From contig JASFXZ010000010.1 in NCBI GenBank assembly GCA_032209605.1, forward strand, positions 8,763,385 through 8,827,384: a stretch of DNA of 64,000 bases. The letters run 5' to 3'. A program made the translations under genes and the position numbers. The notes under the pieces are model-generated. The model saw only the letters and a list, made by a program, of their open reading frames with translations, made no database searches and had not been told where the DNA came from. The first letter of the stretch is position 1; each line of letters starts with the position of its first letter. This DNA is from Mactromeris polynyma. Its lineage: Eukaryota > Mollusca > Bivalvia > Venerida > Mactridae. This document shows positions 1 to 11,700 of the stretch, piece by piece.

Positions 1-1469
1 ATGAATTTATTGCGTTTATTTACAATCGTAGATACAATAAACGACTCGGCATACATACATGTATACTTACTATCGGTACAGAATCCGTGTTACCACAATT
101 TAAATCCTCTGAAGTCGTTGAATCTAATTATAGAAATTGACACACAGTTAGTAAACACGCGTTACAAAACGGCATATAATCACTTACAATGGTCTTCAAT
201 GAGAGTACAACACTGTTCAATAAGTCGTATTTAGTACACCATCACACAGCTTAGTTTTAAGTTCAATAATCCACTACGGTTAAGATTTAATATGTTCAAT
301 TGTTGATAGTCTTAACTCATACTCCCCGGAAGAGCTTTATTTACATCCTTGGGAAAATACCCCAATACGTCACGAATACGTCACGGATTAAGCTCAAATA
401 CAAAGCATTAGTCAATCCCAAATTGATTATCCTATTGGACGCGGTTATCTTCCGCCTTTTGTTCGCTATGCAACAGTAAAGAGAGTTATATATAGAATAC
501 TCGTACATAAAATGGCGGGGAATCGATTCGATTACAGTCGAGTAGTGAGTAAATCATTTAGAACTTGATCATATAGATCTAATCATGCAGTAGTCCTACG
601 TGTGCGTCAAAGGCACTAGCAGGCGCGTAGCTCTACATGAAGTCCGTGATTTAATATCGTAGTGTTTAGAGCTAAAGTAATATTTAATAAAATACACTCT
701 CAGTGACATCAAAATGAATCCCGTGGTAAATGTCCATTTATCTATACAGCTGTCAGACTGTATTGTTGAACCTCTTGCGAGGACTTAGACAATGGTGCGC
801 GTGAAGCCGCTAGGAAAAGTGTCAAAAAGTAAAAGTATAGTCAAGAATTTAAAAAAAACATGGAAGTAAGAATGGTATAAAAATGTTAGTGCTATTAACA
901 GTTTAAAAACAGATGGGAATGGAGTCATGGTAAGATGAACTGTTCAATGTTGCTAATTTCGACATTAAACTGTACACGGATCGGGAGCATATGATATGGC
1001 CGCGATGGTGTAGTGATGTGTGTAATACGCTTTTTGTAAAAAGTACACACTAATAATATTCCATATAACTCTCTAACATTGTAGAATGTAGATAGATTAT
1101 ATATCTTGTGTACTTATTGGGCCTAATACGTTTTTCTGTACTAAGTCCATTCTGTCGTCTTTTATGAGCTATTGAAAGATGTTTTTTTAAAAGATCTTTT
1201 TCACGTTTATTATATGAGAATATATATGTTTATATTAAGTATTTAAAATTAATGGAGATTTTCTCCTTCATATTGCCACGGATTATATAGGTCCGTGATA
1301 TTGCCGTGATTTGGAGTAATCTCAAATGTGACGAGTCCTTAAATCTGAATGTCCCCTGGACGCCCATTCTTTTTCGTTTATGTTTTAATTGACATAAACT
1401 CGTCTAAAAATTGATACATGCAATGGCATTTCGGTACATAGCTAGTGCTCAGTGCTTGTATTTTAATAT
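1..1469. other. Intergenic, no gene recognised
   Basis: AT-rich DNA. The open frame at 1-234 has low-complexity composition with no recognisable domain and reaches the window edge. Short direct repeats (AATACGTCACG around 367-390) are seen. Nothing else supported. Confidence 0.6.
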
Positions 1470-1800
1470 TTCCCTAATCTACATATTTACCTCCCTTGTT
1501 CTTAATCATCAGCCATTTTGATAGGCAAAACTGATAAGCGCTTACAGGAGTAATTCCCAAATATGTGACAATTGAGATTTTTTTTGAAAATACCAAGAGA
1601 ATTTGCATACGACAACCACGTTGTCTTCAACTTTCTGAGTCAACTGCCCACATGGGCATATACTGAATAAGTTACTTTTATAATATCTGATTATATTATC
1701 ATCGTTTATACTTTACATTCCCAATAAACTTTGAGGAAATTTGCCTATCAGTATGGCCGACTATTTAGAACAAGGGAGGTAAATAATGTAAATGTGGGAA
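1470..1800. mobile_element. MITE-like element with about 60-bp terminal inverted repeats
   Basis: The left arm (1470-1530, TTCCCTAATCTACATATTTA...) and right arm (1740-1800) are inverted copies sharing TACCTCCCTTGTTCT and TTTGCCTATC. The 210-bp centre has no coding sequence. Target duplication not clear. Confidence 0.75.
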
Positions 1801-2138
1801 CTATCTATTATATAATGATTGACTGGTATGCCCTATGTTCAATGACAGGATTCATAGCATAGGATCTGTTGCACTATTCATTCAGAGTGGATCATGCCCT
1901 AATAACACTCCTTTTGTTTGCCTTTTGTAATGTTTCTTTGTTCACCATAAAAACAAATGGGTCCGAGAATATAAGTCTGAGTTTTGAGATAATTCTCGAA
2001 TCTCAAGCACCTACTTGGTTGCTTCTTGGCACGTGGGAACGAATTATTGACTGGGAATCTTGAAAACTTATTTGAGACAGATCTTCAATACGCAAGTGCC
2101 TAGTGTTCCGTTCCATTCTGGTTCTCAGTTTGTATACT

Positions 2139-2252
2139 TCAGTTTGGAGACCAGTCTCAATAACAAACTTCTGATTGGTTATTTCTGAATGGATTCTTAA
2201 AACTGACCAATGACAAAGCTTCATTCTGAGACTAGTCTTATAACTCAATTTT
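2139..2252. repeat. Interspersed repeat, GGAGACCAGTCTCA family
   Basis: Copy of a short palindromic family: TTTGGAGACCAGTCTCA, CTGATTGGTT, TGACCAATG and TGAGACTAGTC appear in fixed order. Other copies at 3675, 19583, 20318, 37514, 56325 and 58218. Confidence 0.7.
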
Positions 2253-2337
2253 ATAACCTAGCATGCTTAGTGTTTGATAATTTGAATTTTGATTCCCAGT
2301 TTTATTTTATCAGCTTTACCACCATTCCTTTGCATAT

Positions 2338-2578
2338 GTTGTCAGGTATACATGGCAATCACTTGACCTAACAAGTTCTCCTTGAATGAATTCACAGCTG
2401 GTACTAACTTGCCCATCAACAAACAGCCATCATCTACCTACATGAATGAAAAGAGGAGGACAAATTACCATAGCCAAATGTCACCAAAGGACATGACCTG
2501 GCCGCCCTGCCCCAAGACTCGAACCCAGACCTCCCTGTTGACAGCTCAGTGCTCTATCCACCGAGCTTACAAGCAGGA
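2338..2578 (-). mobile_element. tRNA-derived SINE-like element
   Basis: On the minus strand the head carries box A-like TAAGCTCGGTGGATAGAGC and box B-like GGGTTCGAGTC. The body holds GGTACTAACTTGCCC and CTACATGAATGA, shared with the copies at 9660, 24345, 36005 and 48478. Confidence 0.7.
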
Positions 2579-2589
2579 CATGAGACATT

Positions 2590-2785
2590 TTTTTTAAATA
2601 CAGTTGTCCTGGACTAGTGTACTTGTTAATTTTGACTTGGGAGGCAAGTTGTACCAGCATAGAATATGGTATGGATTGACAGTTAAGTAGGCATGCATAA
2701 CAGACTTGTCCTGGACCAAGTCCATCTCAATCGGCAATTAGACTTGTCCAGGACGTCGGGCTAGTGGATTTCTAGAGCCCCGACA
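2590..2785. repeat. Interspersed repeat, inverted partner of 33665-33872
   Basis: Shares CAGTTGTCCTGGACTAGTG, GACTTGTCC, CGGCAATTAGACTTGTCC and CTAGTGGATTTCTAGAGCCC with the reverse strand of 33665-33872. Fragments of the same family occur at 18930, 19130 and 53300. Confidence 0.65.
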
Positions 2786-2799
2786 AGACGAGCCAGATT

Positions 2800-5470
2800 C
2801 TCAATGTCACTGCAGCTTCAGACATATAAATATTCAACCATCACTCTCCATCATTTTGGTACTAAGACAAACACGATAAACAAATAACATGTATTTATTT
2901 GAGATAATAAAGTACAATGCACTAGCACCTCCTATTTGTCTTAAATATGAAATTGAAATAGGTAAAAAAGGTGACTGTCATACATGCAGGATTCCATTAA
3001 AGAGGACCTTCATAGCATACTGTGAAATGGAAGCGAAAATTTAATAGTTAAATTTGCAAAAATAGCCCTATCCAGAAACATATTCACTACATTCTAAATT
3101 ATAGGATGGAAACTAAATGATACTTCAATGAAAATGAATATAAAAACATATCAATTCTTGGTGGCAAGAATTTGATTCCTATTTCAACATTAAATGGTGT
3201 GAAAATGTCTACTTAATACATAATTTCAATGTATTCTAGTTTCTTTATAAACAAGAAAAAATATTCTGGTAAGAATATAGAAATTTATAATAAATCTAAA
3301 CTCACTAAATTTCACAATAAATGACTTTTGACTTCTATTTAATGGCCCTTAAAAATATAGGTACATGTATATATATTAACATTCACAATTATGTGAACAA
3401 CAAAATTTGGGGAAATATAGAACTAAATCTGATTATATTAACAATATAAGATTAATAATATTCACAGCTTTTTAACAAATAACATATCAAGGATTTGGAG
3501 CAAAAATAATCAACTTTAAGGAAGTAGTTACCAAAGGTTTGTGGCAAGTCCTTGAAATATCATACATGTCGTCTGTTATGCATAAAAAAGTATAAATGAT
3601 GGAAAATAAAGCATACAGGAATGTGTTCTTTCATTCTCTGATTATTCTGCTCGTTTTAGAAACTCGATCAAAGGTCACAAGTCTAAACTAGGAGTCTTAA
3701 AATTCAAATCTGATTGGTTGGTCTTGAGTACAGTGCTAAAATTGACCAATGGAATGACTGCTTTCTGATTCTGGTCTTAAATCTCTTTTGTATAGTCTGA
3801 GGCACTGAACTTCTGGCTTTATTTCAAGTTTACATCTTTTAACTTTGATTTGTAATTGTAAATCATATGAGTACAAGTGTGAATTGATCTTGCAACACAT
3901 TCCGATGTCGTAAAAAGCACAACAATCGCGAATGTCGAGAAGTTGGCAGACGAAACCATTAGTTGTTACGTTACAATATATTTGCTGTCTCTCTACCTTG
4001 CGTGATACGTCAGGTGGGTCCTTCAAGAAATGTTCTCTACGGATTTATGCAATTTGAAAAGCGAAGTTTAAAATCCGGAAATCCGGAAAACTTTCACCAC
4101 CGCATTCACATATAATTCATTGACCAATAAAAGTCAACAGAACTTTGGTACAGTATCTCCGGAGTAGGTTTATACTTCGGGGACAACCTGGGTGACTAAT
4201 TCCCAAGCTAGAAAAGGGACACGGACAGTGCAGCGAAATGTTGACATTTTATAAAGATAATAAAAAGGGACACAGCACCCTGAAAAAAAAACAAGCGCTG
4301 ATGTCTTATAAAGATGCGTGTTTGTGACCCTATTAGCCGCCGGGTTCAAACATACAACCTTCGAGGTCGAGTCGACAAACCCTTTGCAACTGCACTACCT
4401 TTTTTCTTCTGATTCTTTAAGTTTAATTGTTAGTGAACACATCTGAGATATTTGCCAAACTGTAACATACAAGAAACAGATATAAAATACACAGATTAAC
4501 AGTAATATATTGGTTACAAAACAAGAAACAAGTTAACAAAAAGTACAATACAATATAGTGATAAATATAAATGGTACTTTGTTTAGTAATTTTCTCGCGT
4601 AATTAATTTAACAGTACATCTATGAAATGTATAGTAATTCAAGAATACACTATAAAAAATATCTGTTACTTTATCATATATAATAGGTAAATACCATTAT
4701 GAAATCTGAATGATAATAGTGAATGATTAATACATACAATAATACCACAGTAATGCAATACACAAATATAACAACATTAACTAACAAATACAACCCATTT
4801 TGGCTGGTATATATTTTTGGCATTTTAATAATATCATTTAATCAGATAAAAAATTAATTCAAGTGTAAGAAAAACAATGAGAACAGATGCAGATTTATCA
4901 TTGCAAGTTACAAGTTATAAGTTCTCAGAAGCTGAGTTAATATTTTACATAAAAATTATACAGAAATTGAAAATCAGCAATCAAAAATGTATAGTATTTT
5001 TAAGGAAATTTAAACATACCATAATAAAATAATCATCAAAATGAAGGATGATTATTTTGCATGCAGTAATGCTTTTTCTATCAGATCATTTTCCTATTTT
5101 ACAACAATCTTTCATTTTTCTTACCTAGTAGCAATTCTTTTAGTGTCTACCAGTAAGTAAGTAAATGAGTGAAGCAATAAAATCAACAAGTTCGACACTA
5201 TAAATCACTTCCCCACGCATCATCATGCAACTAAGTACCAACCTAAGAATATATTAATTTTTACTATAGTGGTCAATTGGACAGACACGTATACTTGTAG
5301 AAAACAACGACACATAAAATCGTGAAACATAAAACGTCGGGAAAAAATGGAAAAAGTAATATACTGTATTGGGAATGATGAAATGTTTGCTAACAACTGA
5401 TCGCACAATTGTCGTCGTCGTAGTATCACGTTCACTTAAAACAACACAACAACCCCTAGAAAAATCCCTT
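2800..5470 (-). other. ITPR 3' UTR and downstream DNA
   Basis: Directly after the stop codon on the minus strand. The UTR end cannot be fixed; no poly(A) signal stands out near 5470, and AATAAA on the minus strand is seen near 2892. Holds a repeat copy at 3675-3785 and a tRNA-like fragment with GGGTTCAAAC around 4340. No other gene recognised. Confidence 0.5.
3675..3785. repeat. Interspersed repeat, GGAGACCAGTCTCA family
   Basis: Diverged copy with CAAATCTGATTGGTTG, TTGACCAATGG and ACTGCTTTCTGATTCTGG in the family order. Confidence 0.55.
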
Positions 5471-5713
5471 TCACATATTTGGCATCATGTTAGGTATTGT
5501 CGATGAATGAAGGAATCCTTTCCTCTGTTTCTGTTTTCGTTGTTCGGTCATTTGTTCCTTCAAGTCATTGAGCTGATGAGATAATAGCTGTACAAGTTCA
5601 TTTGTTGAGTTTAATTGTGATTGTAATGTACATAACTCATTCTTTTCTTCATCATTCTCCTCTGCTGCTAGGGACATAGCTCTCATGCGCGGAAACCAGT
5701 CCAAGTTCTTATC
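5471..5713 (-). CDS. ITPR: ITPR exon 35 (C-terminal coiled coil, stop)
   Basis: 80 codons and [23 protein letters not shown], then a heptad-like [20 protein letters not shown] and [14 protein letters not shown], the C-terminal coiled coil of IP3Rs. The last residues (IPNMMPNM) differ from vertebrate tails. Confidence 0.98.
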   Translation of the reverse strand, partial: DKNLDWFPRMRAMSLAAEENDEEKNELCTLQSQLNSTNELVQLLSHQLNDLKEQMTEQRKQKQRKGFLHSSTIPNMMPNM

Positions 5714-8700
5714 CTGTAATATCAAATATAAATAAGTGGATGTGTTCATAGAACAGTCTTACACTGCATTCATAATTTTCTGACAAGTTTCCTGGAACAG
5801 CAAAACACAAGTCCGATACAGGTACGCTAGTGCTGCCATAGTGCATATGTCAGGATAGAGAATACCTGAATTGAACTCGTGTGTTTTTGTGGTTTAGGGA
5901 AACATGGAAGCAAAATGACAAAAATTAACCATCAATTTTCAGACTAAACATATTTTGACAAAAATCAAGAATATGTACATGTAGCTTTAAAGCACACTAT
6001 TCACACAGGAATATCCTTAGTAAATTTAACTTGGCACAGTATGAGTCTATTGGGGCCCACTTATAAGTTACTCAGCACTTAGAACTCAAAACTTACTCAG
6101 CAAAGCTCGAGTGTTGAGCTTTGATCGTGTTCAGTGGACTACAACGCTTACTGAGAGCAGAGATTTCTTTGTGCCCACTTAACTTGAGGTCCGTGTGTAA
6201 ATCTAAGATTTCAGTGTAAGCATTAAGTGGTTAGCGGGTGAGTAATGGTCACAATCTGAAGTCTAGGACTGTCTGAGATATGAAAATGGTCAAACCCAAG
6301 GCTTATTGTAATTGAGACTACTTTTTGACAACAAGTATTATCATAATTTTGATTTTAACAATCCTTTTGTAACAAGCAAATGAGAGCAGTATTTCATAGT
6401 TCATAGATCAAACCGGGGTAGTTGAAATTTGTCTAGAATTTTCAGGACGCAAATAAATATATTGACATACCTTCACCATTTCCGACACATAACTCTCAGG
6501 CCCGGTGAATTCCGTGGACTTTTTCACTTTCACCAGTACAATAAAATTCAAATAATGCCACATGTTATGTTCAAACTTTATATGTTCCTCAAATGACACT
6601 GTTTTATTGTCAAAGGCACTTCTTGGTAAGCCTAAAAATGCGAAAAACACAAATTAATGCATTAGTTTTACATCTCATCAACAATTTTTCAAAGCAGTTC
6701 TGCCACCCTGTGATATGCTATGTCACATGAATGTGACACTGGGCCTATCACAACCAGCGTTAGTACTACCCTTAAAATGTCGAGCATAAAAAAGGGAGCC
6801 ACAAATACCATTTTCACGACCTTGGTATGTCAAGGCAAGGACTCAAACCAGTGCCCTTCCATTTTTGTGGCAAACACTCTACAACTGATCCACCAGAGCA
6901 GTAACGAGGATAATCAGGAATACTTAAAGCATTACGACTTACTAACTTTACCATTTTACCGTCTTTTACAAAAATTTAATCACACAATGTGACCTTGATC
7001 ATGACTCAGTGGCCTGATTTGGTGTTTGCAAATTGTCTTAAATTAAGTCAAACATATGCCCTATAAATACATAATATCCATTAGTAAAAATTATATCTGC
7101 AAACCCGACGCTGTGGCAGACTGACAGACCACCGAGCAGACACAAGTCCACAAGCATAGGGATGAATTGTAATTACAAAGGATCACTTTCATAAAAGTGT
7201 TACATTTAATTTTAACAACTTAAATTTACATCAATTGTGAAACAAGTTCTTAAAACTTATACAAATCACTCTCTATAACTGTTTCCTAGATTACCAACAA
7301 GTACTTGTGCTGTATTAAGGTATTACAATGTTTGTGATCAAACTCCACTCAACACGAGTCTGCAGTTCATTATCCAAACTTAAAGAGTGGTATGCTTAAA
7401 ATAATCACAGGAGATTGAAGGCAAATAGAACTATACTTACTACATATGAAGCATGTATTACGTAGAATTTCGTCCTTGTTCTGTTTTTCACTTCTCAAGT
7501 CCGCAAATGTATCAATAATAACACCAAAGATGAGATTCAAGATGATAATGATGACGATGAAGAAGAACAGAAGATCGTAAACAACTCTAGCAACAAACAA
7601 GGGCTCCTGAAAAATCCCAAAATGTAAAATTATCTAGTGAAACAAGAACTACACCTGAAAAATACTGAAATATCAACACAATAGTACATATAGGATAAAG
7701 GACGGGCATCCATATATAAATCATGATTATTGCTAAATTGGGGAAAACAAATCCGACAACTTAAATCTCTTCATTTGATCTTGACTTTTCACTGTTTGTC
7801 CTCTTTGATTCTCCAAGTTATTCCTTATGGTCTGCCAAGCCATTCACGCGCCTCTGTTTCCTAACGTATGTACCCTTTAACCTCATCAAGTGCCTTTATG
7901 TTTTATAGATTGTTGTTTTCCCGGAGGTCTGTGTTGGGATGCACTGTCTTATGTAAGTGGCAATCCCAGTAGCAACTTATTCCTTCTCTTCTACATTACT
8001 ATAATTCATGTTATGAACATCATCTATTACTGAACAAGCCTAACTATCTAAAATTATCCAAAGACAATATAAAACAAAAGAACAGTCACAAACTAGTTGT
8101 AGGAAAGTATTGCATCACAAAATTGTTGAAAGTCGCAGACTTTTGAATCATTTACCCAGCTTGCATTTTTAGATACTTATTAGTGAATCTGATGGGGCTC
8201 AAACCCACGACCCCTGCCATGACATGGCCTAGCACTGAAGTATTAAATTATTGAAGATGTTGTATCTTTTATTCAGAAGAAGCCGTCAATTTGTCATCCC
8301 ACAAGTAGACAGTTAGGTGCCAGTCTTGCCAGAAATCATACACCACACTGTGGACATTATTTACCTTCATATCTAGAGAGTTTACACAGTGAAACCACAA
8401 TAACGAGACCACCATTTAAAGTTAATCTTGTAAATAATACGGTCTGATTATGGAGTGAAAATGTGAAAGAAAAATTGAAAACTGGTCTTATTGTTTGGTG
8501 GTCTGGATTCTAAGGTGGCCTCAGTGAGGTTTTACTGTTCATTACCTACAATTTATCTAATTGACTTTAAGTGCAAAATAAGAACAAGAGCAAATATATA
8601 CCCCCCCCTCCCTTCCCACCAAGTGGGGGCTTAAAAATATATACTTACATGAGAATGAGGTTTACGTAAAACATCGCCGATACCCCCACCATTACGTAAC

Positions 8701-11700
8701 CCTTGATTTAATGTCGTCAATATACACATCATCAACGAATCACAGGCTCTCTCGACGCTCTCATCACCATTGTCCTCGACTATAAACAAAACGTTTCACA
8801 AACCAGTAGTTAATATCATTTTAGCATATATTGCAAATTCTCATTGCTCCGTTCATAAAATAAAATTTTGGAAATTGCGAATTGCAAAATAAGCCAGCTG
8901 AATAGCTTCCTCACATACTGATTCTACATTCAGGTTGGTCGGGTTTGAACCTTGAGTGGTACGGGGAAGTGATCTGAAGGCAGGGACCAAAAACACTCAG
9001 CCACCGAGCCCTTTTGCCATCTATTGTTCATGTTGACATTTTTATGTCTCCTTATGATTTTGGGTTGGCTGCATACAGTATATAGTATTTCCTGGTTGAC
9101 ATGTACATGTATAATTACTTTTAATACTGATTCACATACCTGCATTTTCCGTATAGTGGTTCACTGTTGCTTCAGTACAGTTTTCACCCGTGCATGTTTC
9201 TGTAGCATCTACACATAAGAAGATATAACAATTTCAGTTAAATAAAAGCTTGATAACACACTTCTTACAGGTAATTCGAAACAGCAGGTTCACCACTTTG
9301 AGTGAAGTACCATTGCCATACAATATTTACACTGGTCTAGATTTGAACCCGGTAAAGGTCACAACTACACTTTGTAAGACAACAGGATACATTCCTTCAT
9401 CTTTTGTGTTTAACATTGTTTTTCAACAATAATTAAGTTAAGTACAATGGTCAGTTGACTTAACCCCTGTGTTCCTAGTTTACCAACTAGTACTATCCTG
9501 TATAACAGCAAACAACTGACAATTTCCCCACATGAATCCCAGAAGGAGGGCTAATTGTAAGCATTATCTTCAGTTAAATAGAAAACGCTTCCAATAAAAT
9601 GGAGCTTAAATAAAGTAGTAGATAGTTATTTTTTTCATTGTGTTTAACCAAATTTTTCAACATTTTTTTCAGTTATACACTGGGTTCAGTTGACCTAACC
9701 AGTTTTCCTGGAATTCATTATCAACCAGTACAGTCAAACCTGTGTTAAAGACCACCTGCGAACAAAGACCACTATTGCAAAACCTGTCTGCATAGACCAC
9801 CAATTTTATCCCCCATCAGACCATTTTCAATGATATTTAATCTATTAATAGAGACCACCTGTAAACAAAGACCACATTTTGCTGTTCCCATGGGTGGTCT
9901 TTACAGACAGGTTTGACTGTACTAACTTGTCATTCTGAAAGCAGCCGACATTTGTTCACATAAATCAGAGGTGAAGGACAAATGAGTGCAGCCGTAAGGA
10001 CCTTAATCTTCCCCTCCTGGGAATTGAACCCGGACCTCCTGAGTGAAGGCCCGGTGCTCTACCAACTGAGCTAACCGGGCAGTCTAACTGTCACCCACAA
10101 ACATCTATAATCAGGGGTTCTAACAGCTGAATGTTCTCAATCCTGAAGATTTGCCGGGGGGTCAATGACCAAGCATTATCAGATGCAGGTGTCCGATGAT
10201 ATAGACTATTGAAACGCATTCGTACACAAAACGTTACATACCAGTCGCCATTCGGCCCCTTCCCCTCTACATTGATCTAGAAGTGACCCTGGCGCCTCTA
10301 AATCGGGATTTCCGGATTAATCCAGAACCCCTGATAGTACACGTGACTTACCTTTCATCTCTCCAATTTTCGGTATTGGATCAAACTCCATAAGGAAATC
10401 ACTTTGGAAGAATATATACGCCACAATGGAGAACATGTAGATGAGAATGAATGCTAATACAGCAGTAAGGATGATAGATCGACCATTTCTTGTCACAGAT
10501 TTCATTACATTGATCAATGTTTCCTCTCGGTAAACAACATCCAACAACTGAAAGAAAGGTACAAAGCAATACATACAATGAAAGCTCAATAATAAGACCA
10601 TCAATGGTTCTGATGAGTCAGTCGGTTGCGAGGTGTTCGGATTATAAAATTAAAATATGAAAGAACAACTGAAAACACAAGTTGTAATTGAAACAAGAGA
10701 CATAGATAAGCAGTCAAACCTCAATAATAAGACCACCCTTGGTTCTGATGAAAGTCGGTAAGTTGCAAGGTGGTCTGTATAAAGAAATTAAAATATGGAA
10801 GGTGAACTATTCCAACAAAATACAATCCTATTAATGAAAAGGTGTTTTGTGTTACAGCAACCAGGTTTATTTTTTGCAATACCTTTGACAAGTTTGCAGT
10901 TGAATAAAAGAGATCAAGTAAGAAAAAATATAAAGTTTGTCTTGAGTTACAAGTCTTAGGTCAATGAAGCGGTATATTGCGGCACATATTGCGATATGTT
11001 ACTCATGTGTAATATATCACGGTAAGCTTCAGGCACATTGTGACACCCTTAATACTGTCCATGTTTCCTATACTTACCAGTAAACTGTAGAAAAACTCGT
11101 GAACACATAGTCCAAGTACACACAGCACTAGATGTGTCACATGGTAAACAAAACTGAAATCTGTAATCACAAGTCTCCATGGTTTATTGAACGTCCCTCG
11201 ATTGCCCATCATACTAATGAGGAATATTCCTTTATTGATTACCTGTAACCATAGAAGCCAAGTTTAGATTTGTACTACACACAAACACAAAGCAAAAATC
11301 AAGCATAAGTATACTTCACTAAGCATTTTAAACAACAAAATCAGGATTTAATGTAGGAATAGATTACTTTAATAACAATAAAGGCAATAAAGGCCTGTAC
11401 GTTTGTGTACAGTTAGAACAGAACAGAATAGAGTACACAACTTAACATCCAATGTAGAGAGCAACGTCTTTAGAGTGGCCCTCATTTGAGAAATAATCTC
11501 TCTTAGGGCAACACAATCAAATTTTCCCATAGTAAGCATTTACTATCAATTTAACCTCTCCAGAGCAGCAACCTCTCAACAACAGACAACTGCATCTTCA
11601 AAGGGTGTCGCTCTGCAGAGGTTGCATAGTATACAATGTACAAAATAATATTTGTGTAAGTACATATGTATTTATACATATAACAAAGTACAGTGAAAAT

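Noticed and set aside
1..234. 77-codon open frame at the left edge
   Set aside because: No domain, no neighbouring exon signals, composition like intergenic DNA.
7441..7606. Ryanodine receptor assignment from the S6 segment and GGGIGD filter
   Set aside because: The NTCFIC/EEHI..EHNMWHY linker domain, [11 protein letters not shown] and the coiled-coil tail are specific to IP3 receptors.
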